Numbered from the stretch's first letter, positions 1 through 9,133 are shown. The stretch: DNA of 64,000 nt from Ahniella affigens (GCF_003015185.1 NZ_CP027860.1:4268501-4332500), one strand, 5' to 3'. Translations and numbers: made by a program. The notes: generated by a model from the letters alone, not told the origin.

Positions 1-822
1 ACGCAAGATCGCGAGCTCTGCAACGACCACATCGCCCGCCGATTGCACGGCCGGTAAGTTCAATAACTCGAGCGCATTGAGAATCAGCGTGAAATGGTAG
101 TGAAAGTCCTCAATCAGGCCGGGCTGCCGTATCGCATCCGTGTTCTGACTCAGTTGATCCAATTGCGGCAGCAACTGCTCGGACAATGCGGTCACGGCCA
201 ATGCCATTTCATCGGCACTGATCCAATTGCCGCCATGGCCGGTAGGGCTCGCTTCAATGTCCGCGAACGGTGCGACCACCATCGACTCGTATGGCTCGAT
301 CTGCATGCAATCGGACGCCGGGCCATCCATCATGTTTGACACAACGCTGGCGGCACCTGGCGGCGACGGCGTTTCCGCTGCGTCTGCGTCTGGAACGTAC
401 AGCGTGCGCGCGTCATCAATGAGCCGACTGATCAGCACCTCGTGCATGCGCGGAATGATCGGCGGGATCCACGGCACTTCGGCAAATGGCGCCAGCAACA
501 ATTCAACCGACTCTGGCGGCAACATCCCAATCTGCAACGCCGCCGCGTGCTGGCACCACAGAACGAGCTCAGCGGCATTCGCAGGCGTCGCCGACTGCTG
601 ATTATTGACGCGATCTCTAAGCCCGGCCGCCAGCAGCCTCAGCAACTCGGGCAGTCCCTTCGCGCCCACCAGCAGAGCCTGCTGCGCCAAACGCTGCACG
701 AGGCCGGCAAGCGCCTCAGGCGACTCATCGGCCTCTCCCGGCTCGTCCAGAGTCAGCAGCGCGGACGCCAATGCCTGCAACTGCTCGGCGAGTTGGGCGC
801 GTGGCGACAGAGTTTCAGTCAC
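1..822 (-). CDS. N-terminal part of a ChpA/PilL-like chemotaxis kinase (cut by window edge)
   Basis: The frame is open from a GTG at 822 to the window edge, giving about 274 residues. It starts 10 bp after the pilJ stop, so it is the next gene of the pil-chp operon. The visible part is leucine/alanine-rich and helical, with an acidic proline-containing linker near residues 140-190, and contains no catalytic motif. In Pil-Chp clusters the gene after pilJ (or pilK) is chpA/pilL, a very large hybrid histidine kinase with several Hpt domains, and a poorly conserved N-terminus is normal for it. The identity is therefore inferred from position, not from a recognised domain. No ATG fits the start, and GTG is the first in-frame initiation codon after the pilJ stop. 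No pilK methyltransferase gene lies between pilJ and this gene. Confidence 0.55.
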   Translation of the reverse strand, partial: MTETLSPRAQLAEQLQALASALLTLDEPGEADESPEALAGLVQRLAQQALLVGAKGLPELLRLLAAGLRDRVNNQQSATPANAAELVLWCQHAAALQIGMLPPESVELLLAPFAEVPWIPPIIPRMHEVLISRLIDDARTLYVPDADAAETPSPPGAASVVSNMMDGPASDCMQIEPYESMVVAPFADIEASPTGHGGNWISADEMALAVTALSEQLLPQLDQLSQNTDAIRQPGLIEDFHYHFTLILNALELLNLPAVQSAGDVVVAELAILR

Positions 823-832
823 GATCGCGCAC

Positions 833-3361
833 TCACGCCTTGGGCAGGCGGAATACGTTGACGGTATCGACCAGGCCGGCCGCGTACTTGACCAACTCCT
901 CGGTCGCCTCCGACTGCTCGGACAACTGGGTGATCGTGCGCTGGTTGGTATCGATCAGCTGGCGGGCGCGCTGGATCAGCACGTCCGAGACCTTCGCCTG
1001 CGACTCGGTCGTATCGACAATGCCCCGCACCGAGCTCACCAATTCTTCGGTCGAACTGCGGGTTTCCTGCATTTGGCCGCCCGCGCGCTCAGCGAGTCGG
1101 GAGATATCCACGACCTGGGTGATCGCGCTGTTCATGGCTTGCACGGTTTCCAGCGTATCGGCTTGGATCGCCGAAACCAGGGAGCCGATCTGCTGCGTCG
1201 CCTGGCGGGCGTTTTCGGCCAGGCGCTTGACCTCGTCCGCCACGACCGCAAAGCCGCGCCCCGCCTCACCCGCAGCGACCGCTTGCATCGACGCGTTCAG
1301 CGCCAGCACGGACGTTCGTTCGGCAATCTGACCGATGATGTTGACGACGCCCGTGATTTCCTGCGAACGCTCGCCGAGTCGCTTGATCCGCTTTTCGGTT
1401 TCCCGAATCTGATCGCGGGAGGCCGATATCCCATCAACGGTGGCACGCACGATGGCCAATGCCTCGTTGGTGGTCCGGATCGCCGTTTCGGCCGTACTTG
1501 ACGCCTTGGCCGCCTGCTGCGCGATGGCGCGCAGCGCCCCTGCCGCAGCATTCAGCTCCTGCGAGGCCGAAATGGCTTCCGAGCCGGAGATCTGGGCAAC
1601 CTGCAACGCATCGTCGGAACGACTGCGCACTTGCTCAGCCACTTTGGATACGGAATTGGAGATCAGGTTGACCTGCCGCAATGCCCCCGTGGTGGCCGAC
1701 GTCATCATGTTGATGGCGTCGGAAATCGTACCGGTCACATCTTCCTGCACCGGCACACGGACGGTGAGGTCGCGCTGGGCCAGTTGCGCCACCGACATCA
1801 TGATCTCGATCACCGAGTTGTTGAGCTGCTCGTTTTCCTTGGCCGCTTGCTCCAGGGTGGCGACACGTTCGTCCAGCAACTTGTCAAACGCCCGCGCCAG
1901 ATCGCCGACTTCGTCGCGCGCCACCGAGTGCACGCGGGCAGTGGAGTCGCCCGCGGCGATTTGCTGCACCACGCCTTGGAAGTGCTTCAATGGCCGGTCG
2001 ATCGACTGCGTCAGTTTGCGCGCCACGACAACCCCCAACACACCAAGAACGAGGACCGCGACCGCCGCGAAGATCAAAATCTGTCGCCGCAAGTCAGCGA
2101 CTGGTTTGAACGCTTCCGCGGCATCGATTTCGGCGATCATGCCCCATTTCTGGCCGAGCACATCGACCGGCTGGAAGGCACCCAGCACCGGTACACCTCG
2201 GTAGTCTGGATACGTCCCCACCCCAATTTGCCCGCCGAGTGCTGCTCTGGTCGCCGTGGTGTCGATCGTCAGCAGACCGATCGTGGTGCCCTTGGCAGCG
2301 ATGCGGTCGACCATATCAGTCGGCACGCCACGGGATTTCAGGTCAGCGACAAAAGCCTGGGCGTTCTCGACGACAAAGCGTGAGACCGAGCGTGGTGTCT
2401 TATCCTGGCCGACCAGATAGATTTCGCCAGACTGGCCAAGACCAGCCTGCTGCCACTTGCGACCGAGCGACATCATTGCGTCAACCTGATTGATCGGCAA
2501 CTGCACGATGATCGCACCGAGGCGCGTATCGCCGTCGAATACCGGCGCCGAGAGGAATGCGGCCTGATCGTTGTAGGACGGGAGATACGGCGCGTAGTCG
2601 GTCAGGTAGACCTGATCGCGCGCCGTAATCGCCATGGCCTTGGCATAGGCCTCGCCCAAACCGCTACTCGCCCAAGGTCCGGTCTTCAGGTTGGTCGCAA
2701 AGTCGCCTTCCTTGAAGTAGGTGTAAACCACGTTGCCATCCAAATCGACCAGGAAGAAGTCGTACACGCCAAACTCCTGGTAGATGCGCGCCGCATAGGG
2801 CTGCAACGCGGCGTGGAGCGCCGAGTAGCCGCCCAGTTCGCTTTCTTGGTTGACCAATTCATTCTTGCTCCCGAGCGGCGCTTTGTTATTGGCAATGAAC
2901 TCATACTGGAGGCGCACAGACACGGGGCTGATGTCCGCGAGTTGCGCAGCCATGTCGGTCTTACTGCCGGCATTGCGCGTCTCGTAAGCCGCAGCGAACT
3001 GGTTTTCGAAATACTGGGTCAACGCTGCTCGTTGCTCTGGTGTAGTGACCGCCGGATCGGTAGACAAGGCTTGCATGGCGGCAGTCATCTCGCGCAGCGA
3101 TTTGACCCACTCCGGCGCCGCAGCGAGCGTCAGCAGCAGCTTTCTCTGCGATTCAAAGTAGCCTTGCACTTCGGCTGCTTTGACCGTCTGCAGCGATTGC
3201 AATTGCTCATTGGCGCGCTGCTCCAGCGACTGGCGACCTGACTCGGTGGCAAAGTAACCGAGCCCGAGCGACGCCAGCAGCAGCGGCACCAGCGCCAGCA
3301 ACAGGGAGCCGGCGGTGAGGCGGCCACTGATGGTTTCAAACAGGCCTTGCAACGCTTTCAT
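833..3361 (-). CDS. pilJ: PilJ-type methyl-accepting chemotaxis protein
   Basis: Inner-membrane chemoreceptor of the twitching-motility (Pil-Chp) pathway, 842 residues. There is a membrane segment at about 18-38, a large periplasmic region at about 40-425, a second membrane segment at about 428-448, a HAMP domain at about 449-505, a second HAMP-like stretch at about 510-565, and a long cytoplasmic signalling coiled coil. The hairpin tip at about 680-712 contains ALNASMQAVAAGEAGRGFAV, the variant of the MCP tip typical of PilJ. The periplasmic domain is about 385 residues and looks like a double-Cache fold (for example VDLDGNVVYTYFKEGDF near 206-221), larger than in the Pseudomonas protein (about 680 residues in total). 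It lies between pilI and the ChpA-like gene. The family role is secure; the ligand is unknown. Confidence 0.9.
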   Translation of the reverse strand: MKALQGLFETISGRLTAGSLLLALVPLLLASLGLGYFATESGRQSLEQRANEQLQSLQTVKAAEVQGYFESQRKLLLTLAAAPEWVKSLREMTAAMQALSTDPAVTTPEQRAALTQYFENQFAAAYETRNAGSKTDMAAQLADISPVSVRLQYEFIANNKAPLGSKNELVNQESELGGYSALHAALQPYAARIYQEFGVYDFFLVDLDGNVVYTYFKEGDFATNLKTGPWASSGLGEAYAKAMAITARDQVYLTDYAPYLPSYNDQAAFLSAPVFDGDTRLGAIIVQLPINQVDAMMSLGRKWQQAGLGQSGEIYLVGQDKTPRSVSRFVVENAQAFVADLKSRGVPTDMVDRIAAKGTTIGLLTIDTTATRAALGGQIGVGTYPDYRGVPVLGAFQPVDVLGQKWGMIAEIDAAEAFKPVADLRRQILIFAAVAVLVLGVLGVVVARKLTQSIDRPLKHFQGVVQQIAAGDSTARVHSVARDEVGDLARAFDKLLDERVATLEQAAKENEQLNNSVIEIMMSVAQLAQRDLTVRVPVQEDVTGTISDAINMMTSATTGALRQVNLISNSVSKVAEQVRSRSDDALQVAQISGSEAISASQELNAAAGALRAIAQQAAKASSTAETAIRTTNEALAIVRATVDGISASRDQIRETEKRIKRLGERSQEITGVVNIIGQIAERTSVLALNASMQAVAAGEAGRGFAVVADEVKRLAENARQATQQIGSLVSAIQADTLETVQAMNSAITQVVDISRLAERAGGQMQETRSSTEELVSSVRGIVDTTESQAKVSDVLIQRARQLIDTNQRTITQLSEQSEATEELVKYAAGLVDTVNVFRLPKA

Positions 3362-3418
3362 GATGCTCCCCTTTAGTTCTTGTTGGTATCAGGTGCTGCC
3401 CAGTCTGGTCGTGCCGAA

Positions 3419-3862
3419 CTAGGCTGTGTCGTCGCCGCCACCCAACGTACGGAAGCAGCGGCGATGATCAAAATGACAGGCGGGCTCGGATTCGAATGTG
3501 CCGACCCCGAACACAAAGTTGGCCAGCGGTGAATCGGCGTCAAGCGTCGCCGAATCGGCCTGCCACACGCCTACTCGCGGCTCGCCATGAATCGCTGCGG
3601 CGGCCCCGGTTTGTCCGGTTTCGATCAGCAATAGCGGGGCGCCTTGTGCTGGCGGGCGGCCACATAAGGGCAGCAAGTCGAACACGGGATAAACCGTCCC
3701 GCGAACGTTGACGGCACCATAGATGCCAGCGCTCGCACCCGGCAACGCACACCAGGCTGGCTCCAGCAACAGCTCGGCGAGCACTCCCTCCGACAGGACC
3801 AACCAGGGCAGGTCGGGGTGTGATCGAAAGGCCAGCCGGCGCGTAGCAGGCGCCTCAATCAT
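3419..3862 (-). CDS. pilI: PilI, CheW-like adaptor
   Basis: A 147-residue CheW-domain protein that would couple the PilJ receptor to the ChpA kinase in the cytoplasm. The CheW-like core is visible in GIYGAVNVRGTVYPVFDLLP at about 46-65, where CheW proteins carry the conserved glycine-rich turn. The start chosen is the ATG at 3862, whose ATGA overlaps the pilH stop at 3859, indicating translational coupling. A longer frame reaches 4030, but it only runs antiphase through pilH. Gene order pilH-pilI-pilJ is as in other Pil-Chp clusters. The assignment rests on position plus a recognisable CheW core. It could also be called a generic chemotaxis protein CheW. Confidence 0.85.
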   Translation of the reverse strand: MIEAPATRRLAFRSHPDLPWLVLSEGVLAELLLEPAWCALPGASAGIYGAVNVRGTVYPVFDLLPLCGRPPAQGAPLLLIETGQTGAAAAIHGEPRVGVWQADSATLDADSPLANFVFGVGTFESEPACHFDHRRCFRTLGGGDDTA

Positions 3863-4218
3863 GCGAACGCCTTCAACGCGTCCAGGATTTCTTGCGGTTG
3901 ATAAGGCTTGGAGATCAGCGCCTTGCCGCCCTGCATTTTGGCCCAGAGCTGATCCGCCTTCTGATTCTTCGTCGACACAAACACCACCGGAATCGTCTTG
4001 GTACTGGCATTGGCCTGGAGCAAGCGGCACGCCTCATACCCGTCCATGTCGGGCATGACGATGTCCATCAGGATGGCTTTGGGTCCTTCGGAGCCGGCTT
4101 TCTGCACGGCTTCCGTTCCGGTCGACGCGGTGATCGTCAGGTAACCATGTTGCTCCAAGAGCGTGCGCAGTGACGCGAGTTGGGCGGCCGAGTCATCAAC
4201 AATCAGGATCTTGCTCAT
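3859..4218 (-). CDS. pilH: PilH-like single-domain response regulator
   Basis: A 119-residue stand-alone receiver domain with no output domain. The phospho-acceptor is Asp52 (MDIVMPDMDGYEA), the acidic pair is Asp8-Asp9 (LIVDDS), and the conserved Thr/Lys region reads FVSTKNQKADQLWAKMQGG followed by the SKP lysine. The KxxxxxxWAKxQGG stretch is characteristic of PilH (KVWGKRQGA in Pseudomonas). In that system PilH opposes PilG and promotes pilus retraction. The start at 4218 is preferred over the codon at 4251 because GGAG sits 7-8 nt upstream. It overlaps pilI by 4 bp and lies 68 bp after pilG. Confidence 0.87.
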   Translation of the reverse strand: MSKILIVDDSAAQLASLRTLLEQHGYLTITASTGTEAVQKAGSEGPKAILMDIVMPDMDGYEACRLLQANASTKTIPVVFVSTKNQKADQLWAKMQGGKALISKPYQPQEILDALKAFA

Positions 4219-4286
4219 TACGCACTCCAGGTCAGAATTTTGGGAATACAACGATCGCGGGGGCAGGACTACCGAGTGTCATTCAC

Positions 4287-5159
4287 CTAAGCAGTGACGA
4301 CTCGGTAGCCGCGCGCGGCCAGAGTGTCCCGGTTGCCTTGCGCATATTTATTCAGAACCTTGTCGACCGACGCGAAGAACACCTGGCTGGTGATGGGTTT
4401 GACCAGATAGGCATCGCAACCTGCGAGCGCGCCGCGCGCCCGATCGAACGGCGACGATCGACTCGTCAACATCAGGATGGGGATCTTGCGTGTGTAGGAA
4501 TTCTGCTTGATCCGGCGGCAGAGTTCGTATCCGTCAATGCCTGGCATCACGACGTCGAGAAAAATCAGATCGAAGTTGTGCTGGGCCACTTGCTTGAGCG
4601 CGGCCTCTGCACCGTCGGCCGAGTGTGCCGTGATACCCACGCGTGCGAGTACCGTCTCCAATTGGGTCCGCACGGCCAAGCTGTCGTCCACAATCAGCGC
4701 CGCCAACGGCTGCAACGACACGCCAGCTTGTGCCGCACGGTCGTTGTGGCCCGCTGCTGGTTCGACAATCGTGTCGGGCAAAGCGCGCAATTGATTGATC
4801 GTGGCCGTGCCGGAGCCGGCCCCATTCGCCAAGCGATCCTCAATCGCGCGCTCAACGGTGCGCAAAATCATCAGGAGTAGCGACGAGCGCTGCACACGAT
4901 ACCCACTCACGCTCGCTCCAGCCTGTTCGGCGATCTCAATCACGACCAGGTGGGGATTCAATGAGCGCATTTTGGCCAACGCGTCGGCAGCCTGAGGGGC
5001 TTGCGTATCGACAATGGCGAGTTCACAACGACCAATGCTGGCGGAGTCGCCCACCCTGACGGTGTATTTTGGGTTGGGTGCCCGTGCTATGACAATTTCA
5101 ATCAAACGCGCATCACGCGCCGTCAGGCCACAAAGGCCAATCGTGTACCGCTTATTCAT
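4287..5159 (-). CDS. pilG: PilG-like response regulator with an extra N-terminal domain
   Basis: A 290-residue protein and first gene of the cluster. The C-terminal receiver spans about residues 152-275, with acidic pair Asp158-Asp159, phospho-acceptor Asp202 (IFLDVVMPGIDGYELC) and Lys254. The run MLTSRSSPFDRARGALAGCD closely follows the PilG signature (SSKxGLFDKARGRxxGSD). PilG promotes pilus extension in the Pseudomonas system. Unusually, an N-terminal domain of about 110 residues precedes the receiver. It has alternating strands and helices like a degenerate receiver (CELAIVDTQAPQAADAL, then NPHLVVIEI) but lacks the acidic pair. A linker of about 40 residues joins the two. Typical PilG proteins are about 135 residues long. 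Start: ATG at 5159, with GGGAA about 6 nt upstream. Confidence 0.8.
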   Translation of the reverse strand: MNKRYTIGLCGLTARDARLIEIVIARAPNPKYTVRVGDSASIGRCELAIVDTQAPQAADALAKMRSLNPHLVVIEIAEQAGASVSGYRVQRSSLLLMILRTVERAIEDRLANGAGSGTATINQLRALPDTIVEPAAGHNDRAAQAGVSLQPLAALIVDDSLAVRTQLETVLARVGITAHSADGAEAALKQVAQHNFDLIFLDVVMPGIDGYELCRRIKQNSYTRKIPILMLTSRSSPFDRARGALAGCDAYLVKPITSQVFFASVDKVLNKYAQGNRDTLAARGYRVVTA

Positions 5160-5515
5160 GCCGATTCCCGGAACAAAACCGTGGCTGGAGCCTCACGCAA
5201 TCGACACCAAGTTGGAATAGGGGAATCCTGTGAAAGTTGCAAACGAGCGTGCCAAGGTTGCAACGTCACCGTGACAATATTCGAACGCGTTTGAAAGCAC
5301 GCGAACGCGTCTCAATAACTTGTCCTTGGCAAACGCGACATTGCCGAGCATGCGGCCGGCTCAGAAGGCACCACGCATCTCGAGGCAGCGCTACGACGTC
5401 GCCACCGTCGAGCTCAATTCATGGACTCTGGTGCCCGCTCCTTCGGCGCGCAAAAACATTTGATTCGCATTTGCACGCGAGCGATTCGCTTGGGCGTAAC
5501 GGTCGCCACGGAGAT
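5160..5515. other. Intergenic region upstream of the pil-chp cluster
   Basis: No supportable gene. This is the leader/promoter region of pilG (minus). On the minus strand, TTGCAA at about 5242-5237 followed 17 nt later by TATTCC is a weak sigma-70-like candidate. A perfect 11-bp palindrome, GTCACCGTGAC, lies at 5265-5275, about 30 bp further upstream, and could be an operator. Short reading frames here are on both strands with no recognisable protein features. Confidence 0.4.
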
Positions 5516-5735
5516 GCACTGATTCGCGTGTCAAACTGTCGATGGCGATCCGCGATTCCCACGGCCGTGCACCATCGCAAGTAACCCTCTCCCACTCGCG
5601 TGGGAGTCCGGCCGCCCCGTTGGTGCGCTTATTCGCGCATCAAACTGTCGGCGACGATGCGCGATTTTTACGACGGCGCTGTGTGGCAAGTAGCCCTCTC
5701 CCCAGCCCTCTCCCACTCGCGTGGGAGAGGGAGTC
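5516..5735. repeat. Degenerate tandem duplication of about 109 bp ending in a long hairpin
   Basis: Two imperfect copies are offset by 109 bp: ATTCGCG at 5522 and at 5631, each followed by the run CAAACTGTCG and then a CGCGATT block. Each copy ends with the CCCTCTCCCAC hairpin. In the second copy the hairpin is an 11-bp perfect stem (5706-5716 with 5721-5731) around a TCGC loop. In the first it is 7 bp (5589-5595 with 5600-5606). The copies diverge at many positions, so the duplication is old. It lies downstream of purC and upstream of pilG on the same strand. There is no T-run, so it is not a typical intrinsic terminator. It is best read as an extragenic palindromic repeat. Confidence 0.7.
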
Positions 5736-5844
5736 GGCGCGCTCCCATGCGAGCACAACATCCCCAGAGTGCAGCATGGGAACAACTCGAGGTGCCAATC
5801 GCTGGTTCGGCTGTTATGACTGGTGATGCGCGGCAGGTCAGCGG

Positions 5845-6741
5845 TCAGTCCAACTCGATACCCGTCAGCACCTTCAGCGCTTCCAGATATTTGCTGCGCG
5901 TGGCCTCGATGACGCCGGCGGGGATACGTGGCCCTGGCGGTGTCTTGTCCCAATCCAGCGTTTCCAGATAGTCGCGGACAAACTGCTTGTCGTAACTCGG
6001 TGGGCTGATGCCGACTTGGTAGGAATCCTTCGGCCAATAGCGCGACGAATCAGGCGTCAGCATCTCATCCATGATCAGTAGTTTACCGTGCTCATCCAGG
6101 CCGAACTCGAATTTGGTATCGGCGATGATCACGCCACGCTCAAGCGCGAAGTGCTGGGCGAAGCGATAGATGTTCAACGTTGCCTCGCGAACCTGCTCGG
6201 CCAGATGCCCGCCGATCAGATCGACCAGTTGATCGAAGCCAATGTTCTCGTCGTGATCGCCCACCTTGGCCTTGGTCGAGGGCGTAAAAATAGGCTCATC
6301 GAGTTGCTCAGCCATGCGCAACCCTTTGCGCAAGGAGATTCCGCCCACCTTGCCGGTGGCCTGATAGTCCTTCCACCCGCTACCAATAAGGTATCCGCGG
6401 GCAATGGCCTCGACCGGCAGCGCCTTCAAGCGCTTGGCCACGACGGTGCGGCGCTCATAGGCTCGCACGTCGGCACCACGCGGCAGCGCATCGCGAACGC
6501 TGCGTGTGCTCAGATGGTTCGGCATGAAGTGCGCCGTCTTGTGAAACCAGAAGTTGGACATTTGAGTCAGGATTTCGCCCTTACCTGGAATCGGATCGGG
6601 CAACACGACATCGAAGGCCGACAGTCGATCGGTCGCGACAATCAGAATTTCATGCTGCGTCAACGCATAGACATCGCGCACCTTGCCGCGGTGAACCAGG
6701 GTCAAGGGGTCGAGTTGCGTTTTGGCGAGCGTACTGAGCAT
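5845..6741 (-). CDS. purC: Phosphoribosylaminoimidazole-succinocarboxamide synthase (SAICAR synthetase)
   Basis: Cytosolic enzyme of purine biosynthesis that joins CAIR and aspartate with ATP to give SAICAR. The protein is 298 residues, the usual length of the longer (ADE1-like) form. Visible family motifs are [12 protein letters not shown] near the N-terminus (nucleotide-binding strands), [20 protein letters not shown], then [18 protein letters not shown] and [20 protein letters not shown], which carries substrate- and metal-binding residues. The start at 6741 is preferred to the in-frame codon at 6984 because the extra residues are low-complexity and unlike the family, and because AGGA lies 9 nt upstream of 6741. 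It is single-gene and divergent from the amidohydrolase. Confidence 0.95.
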   Translation of the reverse strand: MLSTLAKTQLDPLTLVHRGKVRDVYALTQHEILIVATDRLSAFDVVLPDPIPGKGEILTQMSNFWFHKTAHFMPNHLSTRSVRDALPRGADVRAYERRTVVAKRLKALPVEAIARGYLIGSGWKDYQATGKVGGISLRKGLRMAEQLDEPIFTPSTKAKVGDHDENIGFDQLVDLIGGHLAEQVREATLNIYRFAQHFALERGVIIADTKFEFGLDEHGKLLIMDEMLTPDSSRYWPKDSYQVGISPPSYDKQFVRDYLETLDWDKTPPGPRIPAGVIEATRSKYLEALKVLTGIELD

Positions 6742-7080
6742 GAGATTCGGTCCTGCATCGAAAGTGTCTGGGGAGACTCGGAACAAGTTCGGAGTCGACG
6801 CGGGCCATCGCTGGCCCTTGCAGAAGCAAGCCGATCGGCGCTTGATTCTGGGACTGAGTGCCGACCTGCGCCGGACCCAATGCGAGTCTGAGCGTTCAGA
6901 TTGAACGGGTTCGGACTTGCCGTAGTTTATCGCCCTCCCCGCACCGGGGCGAGCCAGCTGAAACAACTGCCCGACTGTGGGCATGAAACGCCGACCTGGA
7001 CCTGTCGAAAGTCATCCAATCGGGGCGTGTCCCTGGCGCCGCACAGACGCCATAATCGGGCACCACACCAAGGACTGACC
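6742..7080. other. Divergent intergenic region between purC and the amidohydrolase gene
   Basis: About 340 bp without a supportable gene. It must hold the purC promoter (minus) and the promoter of the secreted amidohydrolase (plus). A purine-repressor (PurR) box was looked for by eye and not recognised. In-frame extensions of both flanking genes run into this region but show no conserved residues. Confidence 0.5.
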
Positions 7081-9099
7081 ATGCGCCCGATTGCCGCTCG
7101 ATTCGTGCTCACCACACTTGTTCTTGCCGGGCTGTGCGCGCCGGTGCATGCCGCGGAGCGCGTCGAGCGCAGCACCGCGCTGATCATGGGCAAACCCGCC
7201 GGATATCAGGAAGCGCGTTACGCCGACGATGGCAGCGTGACCGTGCATTACGAGTACAACGACCGCGGGCGCGGTCCGAAACTCGATGCACGTTACACAT
7301 TGGCCCCGGACGGGACGCCCAATCAATCCGAGATCAATGGTCTGGCCTATTTCAAGACCAAGGTGGCCGAGACGTACCGCCGCGACACCAAACAAACCAG
7401 CTGGCGCAACGAGTCCGAGCAGGAGGCGCACGACGGTGCGCTACCGGGCTTTTACGTGGCGCTAGATAGCGTGCCGGAAGAGTCGATCCTGTTGGCTCGG
7501 GCGTTGATCCAGGCTCCTGATCACCACCTGACCCTGTTGCCGGTCGGCGACGTCCGGATCCGCAAGTTGAAAGAGGCCAGCCTCAAAGTCGGTGGCCGGA
7601 AGCAACAAGCGGTGCTGTGGGCGTTCGAAGGCATGGACCTCAGTCCGAGTTATCTCTGGCTGGATCATGAGCATCGCTTTCTGGCCTATTACTCCAGCTG
7701 GCAAAGCCTGGTTCGCGAAGGCTTCGAGGACGGGCTCGCCCAACTCGGCGCCTGGCAGGATCAAGTCAGCAGCGAATCCATTACCAAACGCGCCCAAACG
7801 TTGAGCCATTGGCTGAAACAGGATTTGCTGGTGGAACATGCACGTGTCTTCGATCCGGTTACCGGCACGGTAGCCGAGGATCAGAGCCTGCTGATTCGTG
7901 ACGGCCGTATTGTGGATGTCGGCAAGTCGGGCAGCCTGATGGTGTCCGACGACGCCCAGCGTCTCGACGCAAAGGGTCAGTTCGCGATGCCTGGGCTTTG
8001 GGACATGCATGTGCATGTGGGCGACAACGATGGCCTGTTGCATCTTGCTGGCGGCGTCACGACTGTGCGCGATCTGGCGAACGATCGAGACAGCCTCAGT
8101 GCCCGGATCAAGGCCTACGAGTCGGGTCAGGACATTGGGCCACGCGTGATCCGAGCCGGTTTCATCGATGGTCGGTCGCCCTACTCCGGTCCCACCAAGG
8201 TGTTTGCTGACAACGAGGACGAGGCCCGCGCCGCACTTCTGCAATTCAAGAAGGACGGGGTGTTCGAGCAGGTTAAGGTGTACAGCTCATTGAAGCCGGA
8301 GCTGGTGCCGCTGATTGCCAAACTGGCCCACGAACAAGGCATGCGTCTCAGTGGTCATGTGCCAGACGGGATGAGTCCGGAGCAGTTCGTTGAAGCCGGT
8401 GCCGACGAGATTCAACATGCGAATTTCCTGATGCTGAATTTCCTCGATCGCAGCAAGATCGACACGCGGACGCCCCAGCGCTTCAGCGCCGTGGCGGATC
8501 AGGGCAACAGTGTGGATTTGAACAGTCCGGCAGTCGCGAATTTCATCAATCTGCTGCGCCAACATGGCACGGTACTCGATCCGACCGTCATGACGTTCGA
8601 AGACATGTTCCTGGATCGGCCCGGCCGCATGGGCCCTACATACGATGAAACCCTGCACCGATTTCCAAGCACCTGGCAGCGATCGTTCCGCGCGGGCAAT
8701 GGTGGCCTCGCGGTGACCAAGGACACTGACCTGGTGCATCGCCGTTCCTATCGCAAGATGTTGGACTTGGTTGGCCTGATGCATCGTTCCGGCGTCACGC
8801 TGGTCGCTGGCACCGATGCGCTCGTGCCTTTCGGGCTCGCGCGCGAGCTGGAGCTCTACACCCATGCCGGTATTCCTCCGAAAGACGCCCTGAAAATCGC
8901 GACGTGGCAGTCCGCCCAAGTCATGAAACGAGATCGCGACTATGGCCGCCTGGCGCCTGGTTACGTGGCGGACCTGATCCTGATTGACGGCGATCCGACG
9001 CACCTGATCACCGATCTGCTGCGTGTGCGGACGGTCATTCGTGGCGATCGCTGGTTTGACGCCAAGGCGTTGCACGAAGCGGTTGGTCTTAAGCCTTGA
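7081..9099 (+). CDS. Secreted metal-dependent amidohydrolase
   Basis: A 672-residue exported protein with a signal peptide (RFVLTTLVLAGLCAPVHAAE, cleavage after about residue 23). Residues 25-250 form an extra N-terminal region I do not recognise. The amidohydrolase domain starts at about 255. Its metal-site pattern is visible: His310-x-His312 in MPGLWDMHVHVG, Lys399 (possible carboxylated lysine), His426 (SGHVPDG), His446 (EIQHANF) and Asp579 (VAGTDALVPFG). It ends with the usual composite-domain strands (LAPGYVADLILIDGDPT). This pattern matches imidazolonepropionase/prolidase-like periplasmic amidohydrolases that act on cyclic amides or dipeptides; the substrate cannot be read from sequence. 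Start: ATG at 7081 with AAGGA 7 nt upstream; an earlier in-frame codon at 6901 would bury the signal peptide. Confidence 0.85.
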   Translation: MRPIAARFVLTTLVLAGLCAPVHAAERVERSTALIMGKPAGYQEARYADDGSVTVHYEYNDRGRGPKLDARYTLAPDGTPNQSEINGLAYFKTKVAETYRRDTKQTSWRNESEQEAHDGALPGFYVALDSVPEESILLARALIQAPDHHLTLLPVGDVRIRKLKEASLKVGGRKQQAVLWAFEGMDLSPSYLWLDHEHRFLAYYSSWQSLVREGFEDGLAQLGAWQDQVSSESITKRAQTLSHWLKQDLLVEHARVFDPVTGTVAEDQSLLIRDGRIVDVGKSGSLMVSDDAQRLDAKGQFAMPGLWDMHVHVGDNDGLLHLAGGVTTVRDLANDRDSLSARIKAYESGQDIGPRVIRAGFIDGRSPYSGPTKVFADNEDEARAALLQFKKDGVFEQVKVYSSLKPELVPLIAKLAHEQGMRLSGHVPDGMSPEQFVEAGADEIQHANFLMLNFLDRSKIDTRTPQRFSAVADQGNSVDLNSPAVANFINLLRQHGTVLDPTVMTFEDMFLDRPGRMGPTYDETLHRFPSTWQRSFRAGNGGLAVTKDTDLVHRRSYRKMLDLVGLMHRSGVTLVAGTDALVPFGLARELELYTHAGIPPKDALKIATWQSAQVMKRDRDYGRLAPGYVADLILIDGDPTHLITDLLRVRTVIRGDRWFDAKALHEAVGLKP

Positions 9100-9133
9100 T
9101 GGATCGTGACACGGCAGCGGCGCAGATCGCGTT

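Noticed and set aside
3863-4030. A longer PilI starting at 4030
   Set aside because: The extra residues are read in another frame of pilH, and the ATGA overlap at 3859-3862 marks the natural start.
5706-5731. Intrinsic terminator for purC
   Set aside because: The 11-bp stem is strong but no T-run follows on the minus strand, and a related shorter palindrome occurs in the neighbouring duplicate, so it is better called an extragenic repeat.
6742-6984. An N-terminal extension of PurC by 81 residues
   Set aside because: The added residues are unlike the family, and a good ribosome-binding site precedes the internal ATG at 6741.
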